64,000 nt of DNA from Xestospongia bergquistia (GCA_963965975.1 OZ014411.1:7115001-7179000); one strand, 5' to 3'. Shown: positions 23,240 through 36,036, counted from the first letter of the stretch. Notes: generated from the letters alone by a model not told the origin. A program made the numbers and translations.

Positions 23240-23997
23240 CATTGTCTTTCTATTATTTATTATATGATTTTTTAATGAATAATAAAACTTAATGCACATG
23301 ATATTGTGTTCAGTTTGGACTAATGTCCGTGTGTATAGAGTCGATTTTCTTTTCTTGTAAGAACAAATTTATTAGCTACAGCAGTATAGTAATTTTATCA
23401 ATATCTATATGATTAGGCTTTTACAGTTAGAATTATTTCTAACCGTACTGGTTTCTCTCTTCAAACGGCAGCCATTTTATTGATTAACTAAATTCACGAG
23501 ATCACATTCCTCGTGGCCAATGGCATCTCCTATACTTTGCTTATAGAAAGTACAAGAAATCTTATTCTTGTGGGTCCTATCATATAAAAATGACGTCAAA
23601 AGAACGGGATGGTCGTCAGGAGACCACTTGACTTTGAAATTTTGAATTTGGTAGAAAGTTATGATAATTTTTTACTGGCAAGGTGAACGCGAACAGACCT
23701 TTGTCTTAGGTAATTGTTCGTATTCCTTTCCTACAAAAATATATAAAAATAACCATAAAAAACTTAAATTTAAAATTTTAAAAATTGTATACCACTTAAA
23801 ACAGCATTTTATCATTTCAACTGCTGTCCTTGTTACCAGAATCTCATCAAGTTGATGTAAGCCCAATATTGAGTTACCACAAAGCCATAAACTGGTCTAA
23901 CGTAATATTTGAAAAGCCAACTAGAAGCCAAAAGTAGTCTTTGTAGTTTATGTCCAATAACTGAAATTATGAAGAAGAGTTAGATACTATTTGTTCT
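23240..23997. other. interval without a gene
   Basis: No gene is recognised. The block at about 23850-23960 (GAAAAGCCAACTAGAAGCC) resembles 32740-32810 and is a dispersed repeat. Confidence 0.4.
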
Positions 23998-25631
23998 TAA
24001 GTACTGTGCTCTTTCACTATGTGGTCCTATTCATCTTCACTCTATCCCTGCTAAATGGCGTCTACACTGCATCATCCTTATTTTTAAATCAGGGGACAAA
24101 TCTCTAGTCCAAAACTATAGGCCTATCTCTCATTTGTGTTCCATCTCTAAAGTCCTGGAGAGACTAATCTTTAACAATATTATCGATCATGTCTCCTCCT
24201 CTATTTCCGATTTTCAGTTTGGTTTTCTCCAACACCGTTCGTTCCACTATTCACCAGTTACTTCTATTCCTGAGTAGGATTTTCAACTCCATTGACCAGA
24301 GATTCCAAACGGACTGTATCTATCTTGAACTACGAAAGGCTTTTGATACAGTTCCTCATAATGAGCTTTTATTCAAACTCTGGTCCAATCGGCATTACAG
24401 GTAGCCTCTGGGAACTTTTTCGATCATACCTGTTATCTCACTCTCAGTGTGTCTCTATCAACAACAGCCTTTTTGACAAACTTTCTGTTATCTCTGGAGT
24501 TCCTCAGGGCAGCATCTTAGGCCCCATCCTATTCATCATTTACATCAATAACTTGCCGTCTACTGTCTCCTCTTCAATTATTCTTATGTTTGCTAATGAC
24601 ACAAAATGTTACAGACCTATCAGTTGCCCAAATGACTCCTTGCTTCTTCAGCGAGACCTCGAATCCATCTCAGAGTGGTGTGTGGCATTGAATTTGTCCT
24701 TTAACTCCACTAAATGTGCAGCTCTACACTTCTCTCGTTCTCCAGCTTATTCCACTTCTACCTATTATTTGAATGGTGATTCAATTACTGACATAGTATG
24801 TCACCGTGATCTAGGTTTTATAATGTCCAGGGATCTGTCCTGGAGTAACCACTATGACTATATTTCTGCCAAAGCATATAAGACCCTTGGCCTCATCCGC
24901 CGTTTATTCTATCATATCAGCTCTATATTTACCAAAAGGACTCTTTACATGTCTATTATTAGACCACAGATTCTCTATGGCTCTCAAATCTGGCATCCCC
25001 ATCTGATAAAGGACATTACCAAAATTAAGAATATTCAAAGGCGTGCTTCTAAATTTATCTTAAATGACTTTCTCTCCGACTACAAGTCTCACCTCACTTC
25101 TCTTCAAATACTGCCTCTCATGCTCGAGATCTCCATGGAACTAAATAACATAATCTTTATGGTTAGATGTCTCCAGTCTTCTCATTGCTGTATTGATATT
25201 CATAGTCTTATTTCTTTTAGCTCTTCTGACACTAGATCTGCTAGTTCCCATAAAATGATTCATTCTATTTCCTCTACTGATCACTCTCGCCATTTCTTCT
25301 TTAATTGAATTCCAAGACTGTGGAATGCCCTTCCCCCAATTGATCTAGACTTGTCTGTTAACACTATCAAGAAACAGCTAACAAAATTCTTTTTGTTCTA
25401 TTTTACCAACAAGTTTGATCCCTTTAACCCCTGCTCATTCCATTTTGTTTGTCAATGCAGCAAATGTTCTCTTTGTTCCCTTCCCTCACAATTCACTAAA
25501 TCACTTTAATCAACTTCATCACTTAGGTTATTAGTAGGACTTACTAATAGGCCCTCAGTTCAATACCCCTCTTATTTCTATCACTTACCATTCATCTCAT
25601 TTTTATAATTCTATTATTGTTCTGTAAAATG

Positions 25632-25673
<42 letters not shown>

Positions 25674-25674
25674 T
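23998..25674 (+). pseudogene. 5'-truncated non-LTR retrotransposon (LINE), inactive
   Basis: The reverse-transcriptase region of a jockey/CR1-like LINE. NYRPIS and SKVLERLIF (about 24110-24175) lie in one frame, LRKAFDTVPHNEL in a second (about 24325-24370), and the rest in a third (24292-25308): SGVPQGSILGPILFIIYINNLP, then FANDTK in place of the catalytic FADDTK. The C-terminal ILYGSQIWHP and NIQRRASKFI segments are conserved. An in-frame TGA at 25306-25308 replaces an arginine before IPRLWNALPP, which stays open to about 25510. The copy ends in an AAT-repeat tail at 25630-25672, as LINEs of this type do. Confidence 0.85.
25630..25672. repeat. (AAT)n tail of the LINE
   Basis: Fourteen or so AAT units directly after the LINE 3' end. 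Confidence 0.9.
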
Positions 25675-26522
25675 TAACATTATCAGCAATATAACAAGTC
25701 TCTATTTGTTGACAAATTATTATTTTTTATTAATATAACATATCAAGTCTTTATTTCTAATTGAGGTTTTTTAACAATTGATGTACTATAATATATAGAA
25801 CTGTTATATCGTGTCTAGGAGAGGAAGGTTTGTGTCATGTCTATTTCACTAGAGCAATTCTCTAAAACAAACCCTTAGCATATATACAATTTATATTGTG
25901 TAATAAAGTGCCAATTATCATATGTTAACTAAAATATAAGGCTGTAAAGTCAAAGCTAATGAAAATATACATATACTGTTGTACAAAAGACAACAAACTC
26001 TATATAGTTGTAATGTTAATTTACAATGGACAGCCATCCAGGCAGATCAACTGTGAATGACAATAAAATCATTTGAATTATATAAAACATCAGTCATGAG
26101 ACATTAACCACTTTAGTTAAACGTTAATGTCAAGTTCATAATCAAAATAATAATGACAACTTTTCAGATGGCAATATATTATCTGGAAAAAAGCTAATTT
26201 CAAGTTTCAAACATTTTTGATTTATAAATAAATGTTTCTAATTTTTAAATGTGAAATCAATTATTTATGATTGAATTAATATTAAAATTAAAACCAATTT
26301 TAAAGCATTTGGTTTATTTTAAAAATCATGTAATAAAATTACATATTAATTAAAAATGAAATTATTTTTCTTATTTTGATTAAATGAAAAAGAATTTTGG
26401 GTCTAATTCATTATTTGTACTAGATTAAAAATGTTTGAACAAAAAGTTCACTGACCATACAAAAATAACCAACTGACAAATTTAATTCAACAGAATTTTC
26501 TAAACATAAAATCTTTGAAGTT

Positions 26523-26566
<44 letters not shown>

Positions 26567-26627
26567 ATAATAATAATAAGGAATAGTAAATATTAATGCA
26601 ATGTAGGTACAACCAATTTATAACGGT
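25675..26627. other. AT-rich interval without a gene
   Basis: It contains a (TA)n microsatellite at about 26527-26563. Nothing coding is seen. Confidence 0.5.
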
Positions 26628-26921
26628 TTATCCACCAAAGAAATAGCCGACAGCACCACCAACTGCTGATCCTACAGTAGCCAAGGCAGCAGTTCCACTT
26701 GTACCCAAACCAGCTGCTCCAACTGATTGTAAAGTTGCCACGACACCACCAGCAACAGTTGGTGCCCATGCTGACATCATAGACGCAGCGGCTGTTCCTG
26801 CTCCAATACCACCTGCCCCAAACCCTAGAGCTGCCACTACAACAGGTGCTGCAACGACTAGAGTTGCTCCTCCTAATACAGCACTTCCACCAACAACAAC
26901 AGCAGTTCCTAAAGACTCCAT
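26628..26921 (-). CDS. IFI6/IFI27-like small membrane protein, copy 3
   Basis: A 97-residue single-exon protein starting MESLGTAVVVGG. The in-frame ATG 48 bases further upstream lies in the presumed leader, so I prefer 26921, the start shared with copy 2. The sequence is close to copy 2 (SMMSAWAPTVAGGVVATLQS, AVGGAVGYFFGG) but lacks the last few residues. It is a multi-pass hydrophobic, glycine/alanine-rich protein of the ISG12/IFI27 family. The promoter has a perfect kB consensus and a TATA stretch. Confidence 0.9.
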   Translation of the reverse strand: MESLGTAVVVGGSAVLGGATLVVAAPVVVAALGFGAGGIGAGTAAASMMSAWAPTVAGGVVATLQSVGAAGLGTSGTAALATVGSAVGGAVGYFFGG

Positions 26922-26989
26922 TTTATGATAGAAGACGAATATTTGATGCTTAAGAAAGCTCAGGATCAATTCTATTACAAAGACTTGTT

Positions 26990-27053
26990 GTTGGCCATAT
27001 ATAAAATATATAGTTGTTTCGCAACATGCTGCGGGACTTCCCTGGTAATTTCC
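26990..27053 (-). promoter_or_regulatory. promoter of IFI27-like copy 3: kB site, second kB-like motif, TATA
   Basis: GGGACTTCCC (27033-27042) is a perfect kB consensus 112 bp upstream of the ATG. GTAATTTCCC follows at 27044-27053. A TATATATTTTATATA-type stretch at about 26997-27012 lies between the site and the gene. Confidence 0.6.
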
Positions 27054-27939
27054 CTGTACGTAACAACTGTTTGTGGGAAGGCGTGGTTGTCCTGTAAGAC
27101 ATCCGAAACACTTAATTTTATAGTGGGTAGGGCTTTTGCAATAATTATTATATGACTTTTATAATGAATAAGAAATACTAATAAAACATAATTTAACAGT
27201 TTGGATTACTGAGAGCTGTGATGGATTCAAGTCATCCCTCAGGACTAACAAATCTAAGAAACATTTGCTTTGCAAATACCAAATGCAAGGCTTCAGGTAA
27301 TCGTTCATATTCCAATCCTACAATAATATATAAATAAACGTGAAGAATGCAATAAGAATTGTTATTGTCACTATCATAATGATATTGATACATTATGCTT
27401 CATATATATTATGCTGATAAAAAGATTGAAGAGTCTTTGCATGCAAAAGGGGGCTAAGATGATACAGCCAACAGACATCTACAATATATTGCACATACAT
27501 TGGAGGGAGCTAACATGGAAGACGCTATCAAAAATGATTTCAAAAGTGATATTACCTGAAAAAGAGGGGGGATATATTATGTCCGAGGTGATTAAGGCAT
27601 TTTCAACTAATCTAATAAAGTATACTCTTCTCATTGTTTGACAATAAGTATATGAAAGAACAAATTAGACATATATATACATAGATAAATAGATAGATAG
27701 ATAGAATGGCCAAATAACAAAATGTATAAAACTAATAGCTTTATCTGAAGAATTACATCATTGTGATGCACAAGGCTTAAAGCAAAATTACAAGTTAGCA
27801 AATTACAATTTAGGGAGGTGTAGTTATATCTGACCTGGTGACAATGATAGAACACATTGGACCATCTTTTACACTGGGCCATTATGTTTTACTATATTTT
27901 AAAACAACCAAAGCAAATAAAGATGGGTGACTCTTTTTA

Positions 27940-28850
27940 GGCAATACAAGTGATGATAAGAAAATAGAATTACTTCAAGTTATACCACATGGATCTATTG
28001 TGATCATGCAAAAGGAGAACTATATACTGATATACCAATATACAGCGAGGGCAATCCAGTTTCATGGTGCCTAAGTAGCAGAGAGAATCAAATATCACCA
28101 ACACATTACTTTGAGCACTGAAACAATCTCTCTAAAGTGGTTAATATCTCATGACTGATGGGTTCTGTAATGCATGGATATCAATATTCAATAATTATCC
28201 ACAAAAATATTACTTTCATGACATATGAATTGTGCTTGAAGAGATGCCTTGACTTTATTCAGTGACAAAGAACAGAAGTTTCAAATCTACCACACTCTCC
28301 ACGCACTTCTTTGGAAAGAGGATAACAACAACTTTGAACTACTTTTCAATGAGTTTATGACATGTATTGAGAATAACGAGAGCACACAATGTTTCGCAAA
28401 GTACTTCAAACAAGGGCACAGTCAACGCAAATATCAGTGGCTACATGTTACCAAAAAACAGCTGGTATCAATACCAACATGTATGTTGAAACATTCCATC
28501 ATACACTAACGTATTTGTATATGGAAGGCAAAATCAATTGATTTGTTGATAAATGTGTTCATCTGCTCATGAAATAATAAAAGACAAAGCTTTTGAAAGA
28601 CTAATAAAATTAGAGAAGAGGAAAACATCTTATCAAATAGGTATCATTAACAACAGACATGTATGTAGTATAAAGCTTTCAATAGAAGCTATAACAAAAA
28701 CTCATTGTAATGAATGGACAGTTACCTCTACATCAAACTTGACAACTACTATACCATCAAGAAACAACAAACAATTGTCATCTAAGAATGCAATGTTTGT
28801 ATACATGAGTAAACATGTACATGTTCCAACTCTCTTTTCAATGTAACACA
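27940..28850 (+). pseudogene. decayed MULE-like transposase gene
   Basis: Successive frames can be followed: ISIFNNYPQKYYFHDI (about 28165-28230), LFSDKEQKFQIYHTLHALLW (28249-28320), CFAKYFKQGHSQRKYQWLHV (about 28390-28450), a NMYVETFHHTLTYLYMEGKIN stretch with stops (about 28480-28540), and KAFERLIKLEKRKTSY (28573-28620). This resembles the end of the DDE domain and the region before a SWIM zinc finger in MULE-type transposases. Stops and frame changes make it non-functional. The assignment is by pattern only. Confidence 0.45.
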
Positions 28851-31834
28851 TGTTCTGACTCTTTTTTCAATGTAACAATGTGTTAACAAAGTTACCTTGT
28901 CATTTTGTATATAAACTCTCACCTGAATGAAATGTCCTTATGAAGCCACTCAATGTTTAGAATGAGGAAAATATTCTATAAAGTAAAAGTCTTAGGGGAA
29001 TACACTACAACGGTTGCCCAGCAAACAAAGCAGTATCTAACAAAAACCTTTCTTGTCAATTTGAAAACATCATAAAACTCCATCCATCAAAAATCACTAA
29101 ACCAACCCACAAACAAAACCATGAGCTAAAACAGTCACTTTATCAAACTCCAATCACTCAATTTACTTAAGTCAGTTATAGGTAAGTAGTAACTTACATA
29201 GTTTATTTTCAATAAACACTGTGTACACGCATATTTTAGATGTGATAATGGAATTTAAAACAGTAAACAATTAAAAGCTGTTCTTATGCATAATTATGCA
29301 TAAATTTCATGATAACAGTGATACTACAGTGGTAACATGAACAATGAATGTAATATATACTATACTATATATAATTCTTAAGCTTGTGCCATAGAAATTC
29401 TAGCTATGACTGTTGATCGAAGAAGTACCAAAACCTTGTCTCAATATGGACAGCTAATTACAACAAATATGCTTTTTGCATCATTACCAGATGAAATCAT
29501 TGACAACACTATCAATGATATGAAGCATTATTTCACTGATCATGACTGGTATGAATTATTACAGAAAGGTATATTAAAATATCCAATGTAAAGTATTATT
29601 TTATTTGTTTTTTGATATAGTAAGTGAAAAAAATATGAATGGACCTGTAAATTATCAACAATGTTTCTACAACAATGAACACGATATAATATGACTTATG
29701 TGGAGAGTATTATCACTGGTATGTTTATCAAGCCAAAGAATGTATAGATTAAAAGTGTTTTGTCTTTCAATAATATAACATGCAATTACAATAATTTCAC
29801 TTATGTTCAATAGTACCTGTGTTAACATCAAACATCCTCCTACTACTGAATGGTATTATAATACATGCTTAATATCTAAGAAGACAAGACAAAACACATC
29901 ATAAGTCTAACACAATCCGTACTCAATACAACAATAGCTTTATTAACAGACTATCTTACCTTGAATATTATGTCATTATTCCATTATTTAATATTATATC
30001 ATAAAACAAATACACAGTAGATAATTGTAAACGTTCATGTGACAATTGTATTGTCCATGTGATCGCCAAAATAATCAAATGAATCTTATGAACATTAAGT
30101 GTTCATTCCTGCACTTTTCTAGGTACAAGACTATATCATAGATTAGCCAATTTGGCCTACAATACCATCGTCATTAGGTCTAGATGATCATTTTGGTGTT
30201 GAGGACTCTCTTTTTCTCTTCAGATTTACATCAAAATGATACTTTGATAGTAAACTATCCACACATATTTACTTTCCTATTTCTGTATGGAAACGTCCCA
30301 GAATGTCTGATCCCAAAATGTCTAATCCCAGAATGTGTAATCTCTTATTACTTTGTCATTGCAACCTTTAATACTATCTCAACCTTTTATTTCTGTACCA
30401 GTAGCTTCTTTATTGCAACCCGCTTCGTTATCATGATCCTTTGAACAATTCTCTGATGTTTTGATGAAGTTTGTAAAAGGCCCACATAATCATATATCAA
30501 ACTTAGCTAACAACAAAAGCATCACACCTTGTAGTCTTCTAATTAATTGCATTCTTTTATTTGAATGGAAGAGGAGGGGGATGGACAACATCGTAATATT
30601 AGTTGACTATAGGATTTCTGGCATACCATTTTTCAATTATGTCTGGTAGCATTCATTAAGGGAAGTTGTTTAGCATTTATTCATTCTATTATAAATTTTG
30701 GTATTAACATTTCCTCTATCCATTTCATGATATGTGTAAACACAATATTGGTATAAACGTTTACGTTTATTTCTTTGTATTTATTTCAGTTGTTTAATTT
30801 GTAGTAGCATAGTCTTTATAAGTGTTCAATATCTTTGAGTATTAGTCATACAAAACTCTTTTCTTTATACAAAATGGGCTATTCACTTTTAGTGTAACTT
30901 TCCCACAACAGATACAGGAAATAATTTTATCAGAGCTAATTGTCTATTACTAATTATCAACAAACAGCCGAATGAAGGTGACATTTAGTTGTACATGATG
31001 TACAGTCATTACGTATACAACCACATCTAAGATAAAACACATTCTATACCTAATAGTCTTGGTTGAAAAGTTACATACCTCTGGATAGTACAGCCTCTAT
31101 ATCAACCTGCATAACTAAATAAGTATATCCAGTTGACTTCATGATAAAATTATAGCATTTGTCTGACAGATGCTATAATTTTAAACCACAATTAGTTTAA
31201 TTACTGTTTCCTATTAATTTTAGTTGCCTGTTTGAAATTTTGTAGTAGTGTAGGTACTGTTAATATATCCAGAAAGTACCAGCCTTTATTGTGGGAAAGC
31301 CTCTTTTTCAAGGAGGATAAGGGATAGAAAATCCATGTGTAAAGTGTTAGGTAAGTATAACTCCATCATTGGTTTCAGAAAAGCTAAAAAAGTTCTTTGG
31401 TGTAAATTCTTTTATGTAGATTTTTAGAATGGCAGGTTTCCTTTTATGGTCTGATCTATAAAGATATGTAGTTGTTCTTGTGCTGATGATCGAGGGTAGT
31501 TTACTTTGGAAGAAGATATTGGTGTAGTGTTGTTCCAATTTCTTATTCCATATTCCATTCTTGGTACGTGCATCATTTCTAGGCTTTTCTTGTTACTTAA
31601 TTAAATGTGAAGCGTGAATACCACAAGCCGTATCTTAGAGTCGAGCATCAGCAAAATGCTTACAGTTGGGTTAGGTTCCTAATGTTGTAGGTCTGTTATA
31701 ATAATAATATTTACGGAAGACGAGGATGGACATAGGACACGTGTGCAATGTGCAAAGATCCTCTCAAATATGGCGGATAGCAACCGTTGCTAAGCATTTA
31801 TTCCGTTGACGCACTTCCGCCCAAGACCACTAAA
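28851..31834. other. interval with no confident gene
   Basis: An open frame at 29406-29591 (SLPDEIIDNTINDMKHYFTDHDWYELL) looks coding-like but is unassigned and could belong to the decayed transposon. At about 30294-30340 there are three imperfect 16-bp units (TCCCAGAATGTCTA type). A partial copy of the TACGGAAGC MITE interior lies at about 31560-31730, next to the following gene's promoter. Confidence 0.4.
31738..31819 (+). promoter_or_regulatory. probable promoter of the hydrophobic-repeat gene
   Basis: A short GC-richer stretch in AT-rich surroundings. It has an E-box CACGTG (31738-31743), a YY1-like AAATATGGCGG (31766-31776) and an ETS-like CACTTCCG (31812-31819) just before the ATG. No TATA box is seen. 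The motifs are by eye. Confidence 0.45.
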
Positions 31835-32167
31835 ATGGCTGAGTTAATTGATGGATTAATGGAAACAATACAGTCTATTGGGTCAACTAGATTTGATCTA
31901 ACAGGATTCATTGTCTTAATCATTGTGAAAATTGTAATTGCTTTACTACTTAATGGAGCAGGGTGTGGTGGAGCTGAAGTTGTTCCCATCATTGGAGTTG
32001 TACTTAACTTAATCCTTAGATCAGCAGGATATGATCAAACCGGAGTTGTTATTTTAATTGTGAAAACTGAAATTTGTATATTGCTCAAGGCAGCAGGATG
32101 TCTTAACACAGGATGTTTTGTCTTAATTGTTATCTTAATTGTGTTAGTTGTGCTTTCGAACTTTTGA
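31835..32167 (+). CDS. small hydrophobic protein with internal repeats, unknown function
   Basis: A 110-residue protein starting MAELIDGLMETIQSIG. The ATG at 31835 has a better context (ACTAAAATGGCT) than the upstream in-frame ATG at 31787, which would precede the presumed transcription start signals. Three hydrophobic repeats follow: TGFIVLIIVKIVIALLLNGAGC (split at the motif TGxxVLI), TGVVILIVKTEICILLKAAGC and TGCFVLIVILIVLVVL. Two of them end in a (G/A)AGC motif, and a divergent segment (VVPIIGVVLNLILRSAGY) lies between the first two. Probably three or four membrane-spanning segments. I do not recognise a family, and the gene has no homologue in the window. Confidence 0.6.
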   Translation: MAELIDGLMETIQSIGSTRFDLTGFIVLIIVKIVIALLLNGAGCGGAEVVPIIGVVLNLILRSAGYDQTGVVILIVKTEICILLKAAGCLNTGCFVLIVILIVLVVLSNF

Positions 32168-32531
32168 GACAATACTACTAGTACTTTGTTGATAAAGTCA
32201 TAATATTATGGCAATTATCAATATAAAATGGATTTTGTCTTGTGTGCATATTTTTAGTATTCATAGTTTGTTCTTTTGTTCTCGTTAGTTATAGCTTTCA
32301 GTACAAAATGCATTATTTATACTTTTTGTTTTACATCAGTTAGCTTTCAACCTACTGACTTTTTATATATTATTTAGTTATATATAACTTTCATCCCAAA
32401 AGTTTAAAATGTAATTTTAAACAATATATCTGAAATGAATTTTTGACATTTTACGAAAAATAGTTCAATCAATTGTCATACTATAATATATTGACCAGAC
32501 CAGTGGAAACAGATATTTCACTGGTATTTCT

Positions 32532-34040
32532 TACAATAATATATGTAAGTATTGTGTTATATCAAATATATGGTTTAAAAAATTAAGAATTTAGTGAGTG
32601 CCCAAATGTCAGTTACTCTAATCAAAAAAAATCGACATCTGTATTAAAAGTATTCATATTTATACTATAATAGTTTTGATGTTTCAGTCCTGTTAGTCAA
32701 TTTCACTAGTTATTACAAATCCAAACCTAGTCGAACTCAATACGTATAAAGCCAACTTGAAGCCGAACAATAATCTTTGTACATTAGTGCCTAGTAATTG
32801 AAGTCATTAAGTTATATATACCTATTTAGTCGATTATTGTTGTATCATACACTGGAACTGCTTAGGTGTTAGTGCCAAAATATTACTAACCTCTTTAAGA
32901 TTTCAGTAACCTCTCTTTGTGACTAATTTGGCACTAATCAACTCTCATATCTCATATAGTTTGTACATCAAATAACGAAAATGCACACACACACACACAC
33001 ACACACAGACTCCCCTTGGAGACCAGTTGTTTCACCTTTATTCATTCAACGGGCAGTAATGACTTAAATCAACCTTTATTATACAGAGATATCGAAGTGT
33101 GTCTCGTTTGATCCGGCTTTCGCGGAAATAATGGATATTAATAGTAATAAATTTTTATGAATAACTACGCTTAACAATTATTATACTGATTATATCTAGT
33201 TTAATATTCAGCTTTGTCGGGATATAATTTAATAAGTAGGTAAATAATTAAGAAGTATATATTCTACTCAATATTGTGGTTTGTGTATTGACCTATATGT
33301 CTAAAGTCATACTGTAAGTTATATGCATATATGCATATACTTATCATATACTTTGATACATATACTTATCATCCTTTGATGCATATTCTTATCATATAGT
33401 TATCATCCTTTGATAAGTATATCATTATATATTGATATACTTATCAAAGGATGACAGCTTATATAGTGAACATTCAAATTTACCACAGTAATATTCAAAT
33501 TTCTATTTGACAAAAATTAGAAATTGGAAAAATATTATATATTTATAGACTACCAACAATCCTCAAAAATGCTCTAATTCTGATGACTATAGAACAAAAT
33601 GTCTGAATCAAAAAGCAAATGTTTTTTGGTCAATTGTGCATGTGCAAAACTCTCTGTATTGATTTGATACACCAACCAAATGCTTACAAATTCAAGGTTA
33701 TCACTTAATTAGTTTTTGATGGCTTATATAAATGTATATATATATGTGCGTGTGTGTGTATATATTATATATATATAATTGTTTACAAAATTGATGTAGT
33801 TAATTAGTATATTTTGAACTCAAATATACATAACTGTTACAGGTACATAGTGAGTTTGTTACAATAATATGTGTAAGTATTGTGTTATAATCTCAAATAT
33901 AATAATTATTATGGTTTAAAAAATTAAGAATTTACAAATGTCAGTTACTAGCTCTAATCAAAAAACTTCTACATCTGTATTAAAGTTATTCATATTTATA
34001 CTATAATAGTTTTGATGTTTCAGTCCTGTTAGTCAATTTT
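32532..34040. repeat. pair of 175-bp direct repeats enclosing hairpin-rich DNA
   Basis: The block at 32532-32703 recurs, slightly diverged, at about 33859-34037 (shared GTAAGTATTGTGTTATA, GGTTTAAAAAATTAAGAATT and TTTTGATGTTTCAGTCCTGT). Between them, about 33340-33455 has several short direct and inverted copies of CTTATCATCCTTTGATA that can form a hairpin. A CA repeat lies at about 32981-33006. It might be a small element with terminal direct repeats or a simple duplication. Confidence 0.55.
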
Positions 34041-34099
34041 GCTAGTTCTCTGTTAGTTGTTAAATACTTGGCTTATCTATATTAAGAATATCCATCATC

Positions 34100-35912
34100 C
34101 ATGCATGATCACATAATAGTATAAGTGACTGAGTTTCTTATCACCAGTTATAATAAACTTGGCTTCTTGTACTATTGTGTGATTATCTTTCCATGTTGTA
34201 TCTCTTTTGTCCATCAATTGCATTTCTTTGTAATGACTTCATGAAGCCATTAGCAAGAAATTGCTATATTATTTATAACTTTAGACTACACATAGCAACT
34301 AGTATATATATGTATTCTATAGTGTTGTTGGGAATTGTCCATGACCAATCAGACCAACTTAAGAAATTGTCATTGTCAAATGCATGGTTATCATATATAG
34401 CCCAATATCAAGTTATCTACATACAAATCCATGTTATTTAATACCGATAATCAAGAACATAAATATAAGGTATGGATAATTTTTAAAGAATTATTATCTT
34501 GTAACTGACCAATAGTCAATCAAATATTGTAACATCCACCCAATCAGCATGCTATAGCTGTAAGTGGTAATTATTAGATGTAAATGAACATTTTAATTCT
34601 TGTATGCTAACAATGGATTGTATAAATTATGGATTCATGGAATTGGGTGCACTGCAACTGTAGTTTTAACTTCATTGGTGATCTGCAAAATGAAATAATG
34701 TTCTTAGAATATGTATTTACACTTAATTCAATGAGTTCACTATATCTAGTATAAACTACCACATGAGACCATATGTAACATTAGTGTAATGACATTGTTG
34801 TTTTACATAATCTCATAATAGTAAAATTGTCCACTTCATTATGACCTCTCCACATTGTATCTCTTTTGTCTAGTGATCAAAACCATTAGCAAGATATTAT
34901 ATATTATTTATTACTTTGAACTACATACTACAAATACACACACACACACACACATATATATATTTAACAATACAGTGTATAAGCCATATTTAAAAAATCA
35001 TAGTCATAGGAGTGGTTACCATAGTTTTATTGACCCTGCATGTAACACAATATTAAGTTGCCTAACATCTACCAACAATCCATGTCATGTATTCCCTAAT
35101 AATTGAGGTATTAGAAATGGCTAATATTTTTAGAAAGCATTATTATTATGTAACTGACCAGTAGTCATGTACAGCAAGCTCTGGTACATTGAGTAATTCG
35201 AAACATTAAAATAAATGTAATATCTTAACAAACTTATGGTCACATGCATACCTACAAAATACCCTTGAAAAACCTATATACATGATAATACATACTAATT
35301 ACTACTGAGTTGACAAATGACTCTTCAGTAAAAGGCTGTATGTGGTAGGAAGAGCAGTCCTATTATAGATTCTTAATGACAACCCATAGACACAGATAGC
35401 CCATTATCAAGAAAACACAAATGTCTAAACATTATAACTTGACTTCCTAATTATTTTAGACAATTATCATAATTAAGGCAAAGACTGTTTTTCTAGCTTG
35501 TAGTTAAATAGTGAAACCAAAAAAAGCTATACATTTTGTAGTATTTAGATAAATAGATAGCCAAAGTTAGTTTTTGTAGAGTGTCTGTTGCACACAGCTA
35601 ATAAAACACACAAAAATACATTAAGACCTTTAACATATTTTGAACATTTTTTGTCTATCTTAGATGTTCTTGCCCATTTCATGGTTTGATTTCAAAGATG
35701 TATTAAGATGTGCTCATAGCAAATTCTTGGCTTCTCTTTCATTCTTCCATGGACCTTTACTCTTCTATCATAATATATATGTCTCATTTTCAGGCTGATC
35801 TTCTAATCTTGCACTCATATATCCTTAGTAATAAGATTAAATGTATAGATAGTCAGATTTAGAATATCTTCGATATTCCTGTCTAATATTCTTCTCCTTC
35901 ATAAATTATGTT
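34100..35912. other. dispersed-repeat region without genes
   Basis: The blocks 34160-34300 and 34840-34920 are copies of each other (shared TTGTATCTCTTTTGTC and CCATTAGCAAGA). They also resemble 40740-40790, 42370-42420, 46430-46470 and 55470-55500. A CA/TA microsatellite lies at about 34933-34962. Confidence 0.5.
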
Positions 35913-36036
35913 ATGTTAGTAGGTCATGCAGCAAAGGTTATAGGATACTTGAAAGAGAGTAACAGAAATTGTTTCTGTTTCTCTCTTTCAAATATCTGGT
36001 TGTCACCTATAACCTTTGCTGCATGATCTACTAATG
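35913..36036. repeat. hairpin element
   Basis: About 30 terminal bases are inverted repeats (left arm includes CATGCAGCAAAGGTTATAG, right arm CTATAACCTTTGCTGCATG), with further pairing of AGAGAG/CTCTCTTTC inside. A compact foldback element of about 124 bp. Confidence 0.7.
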
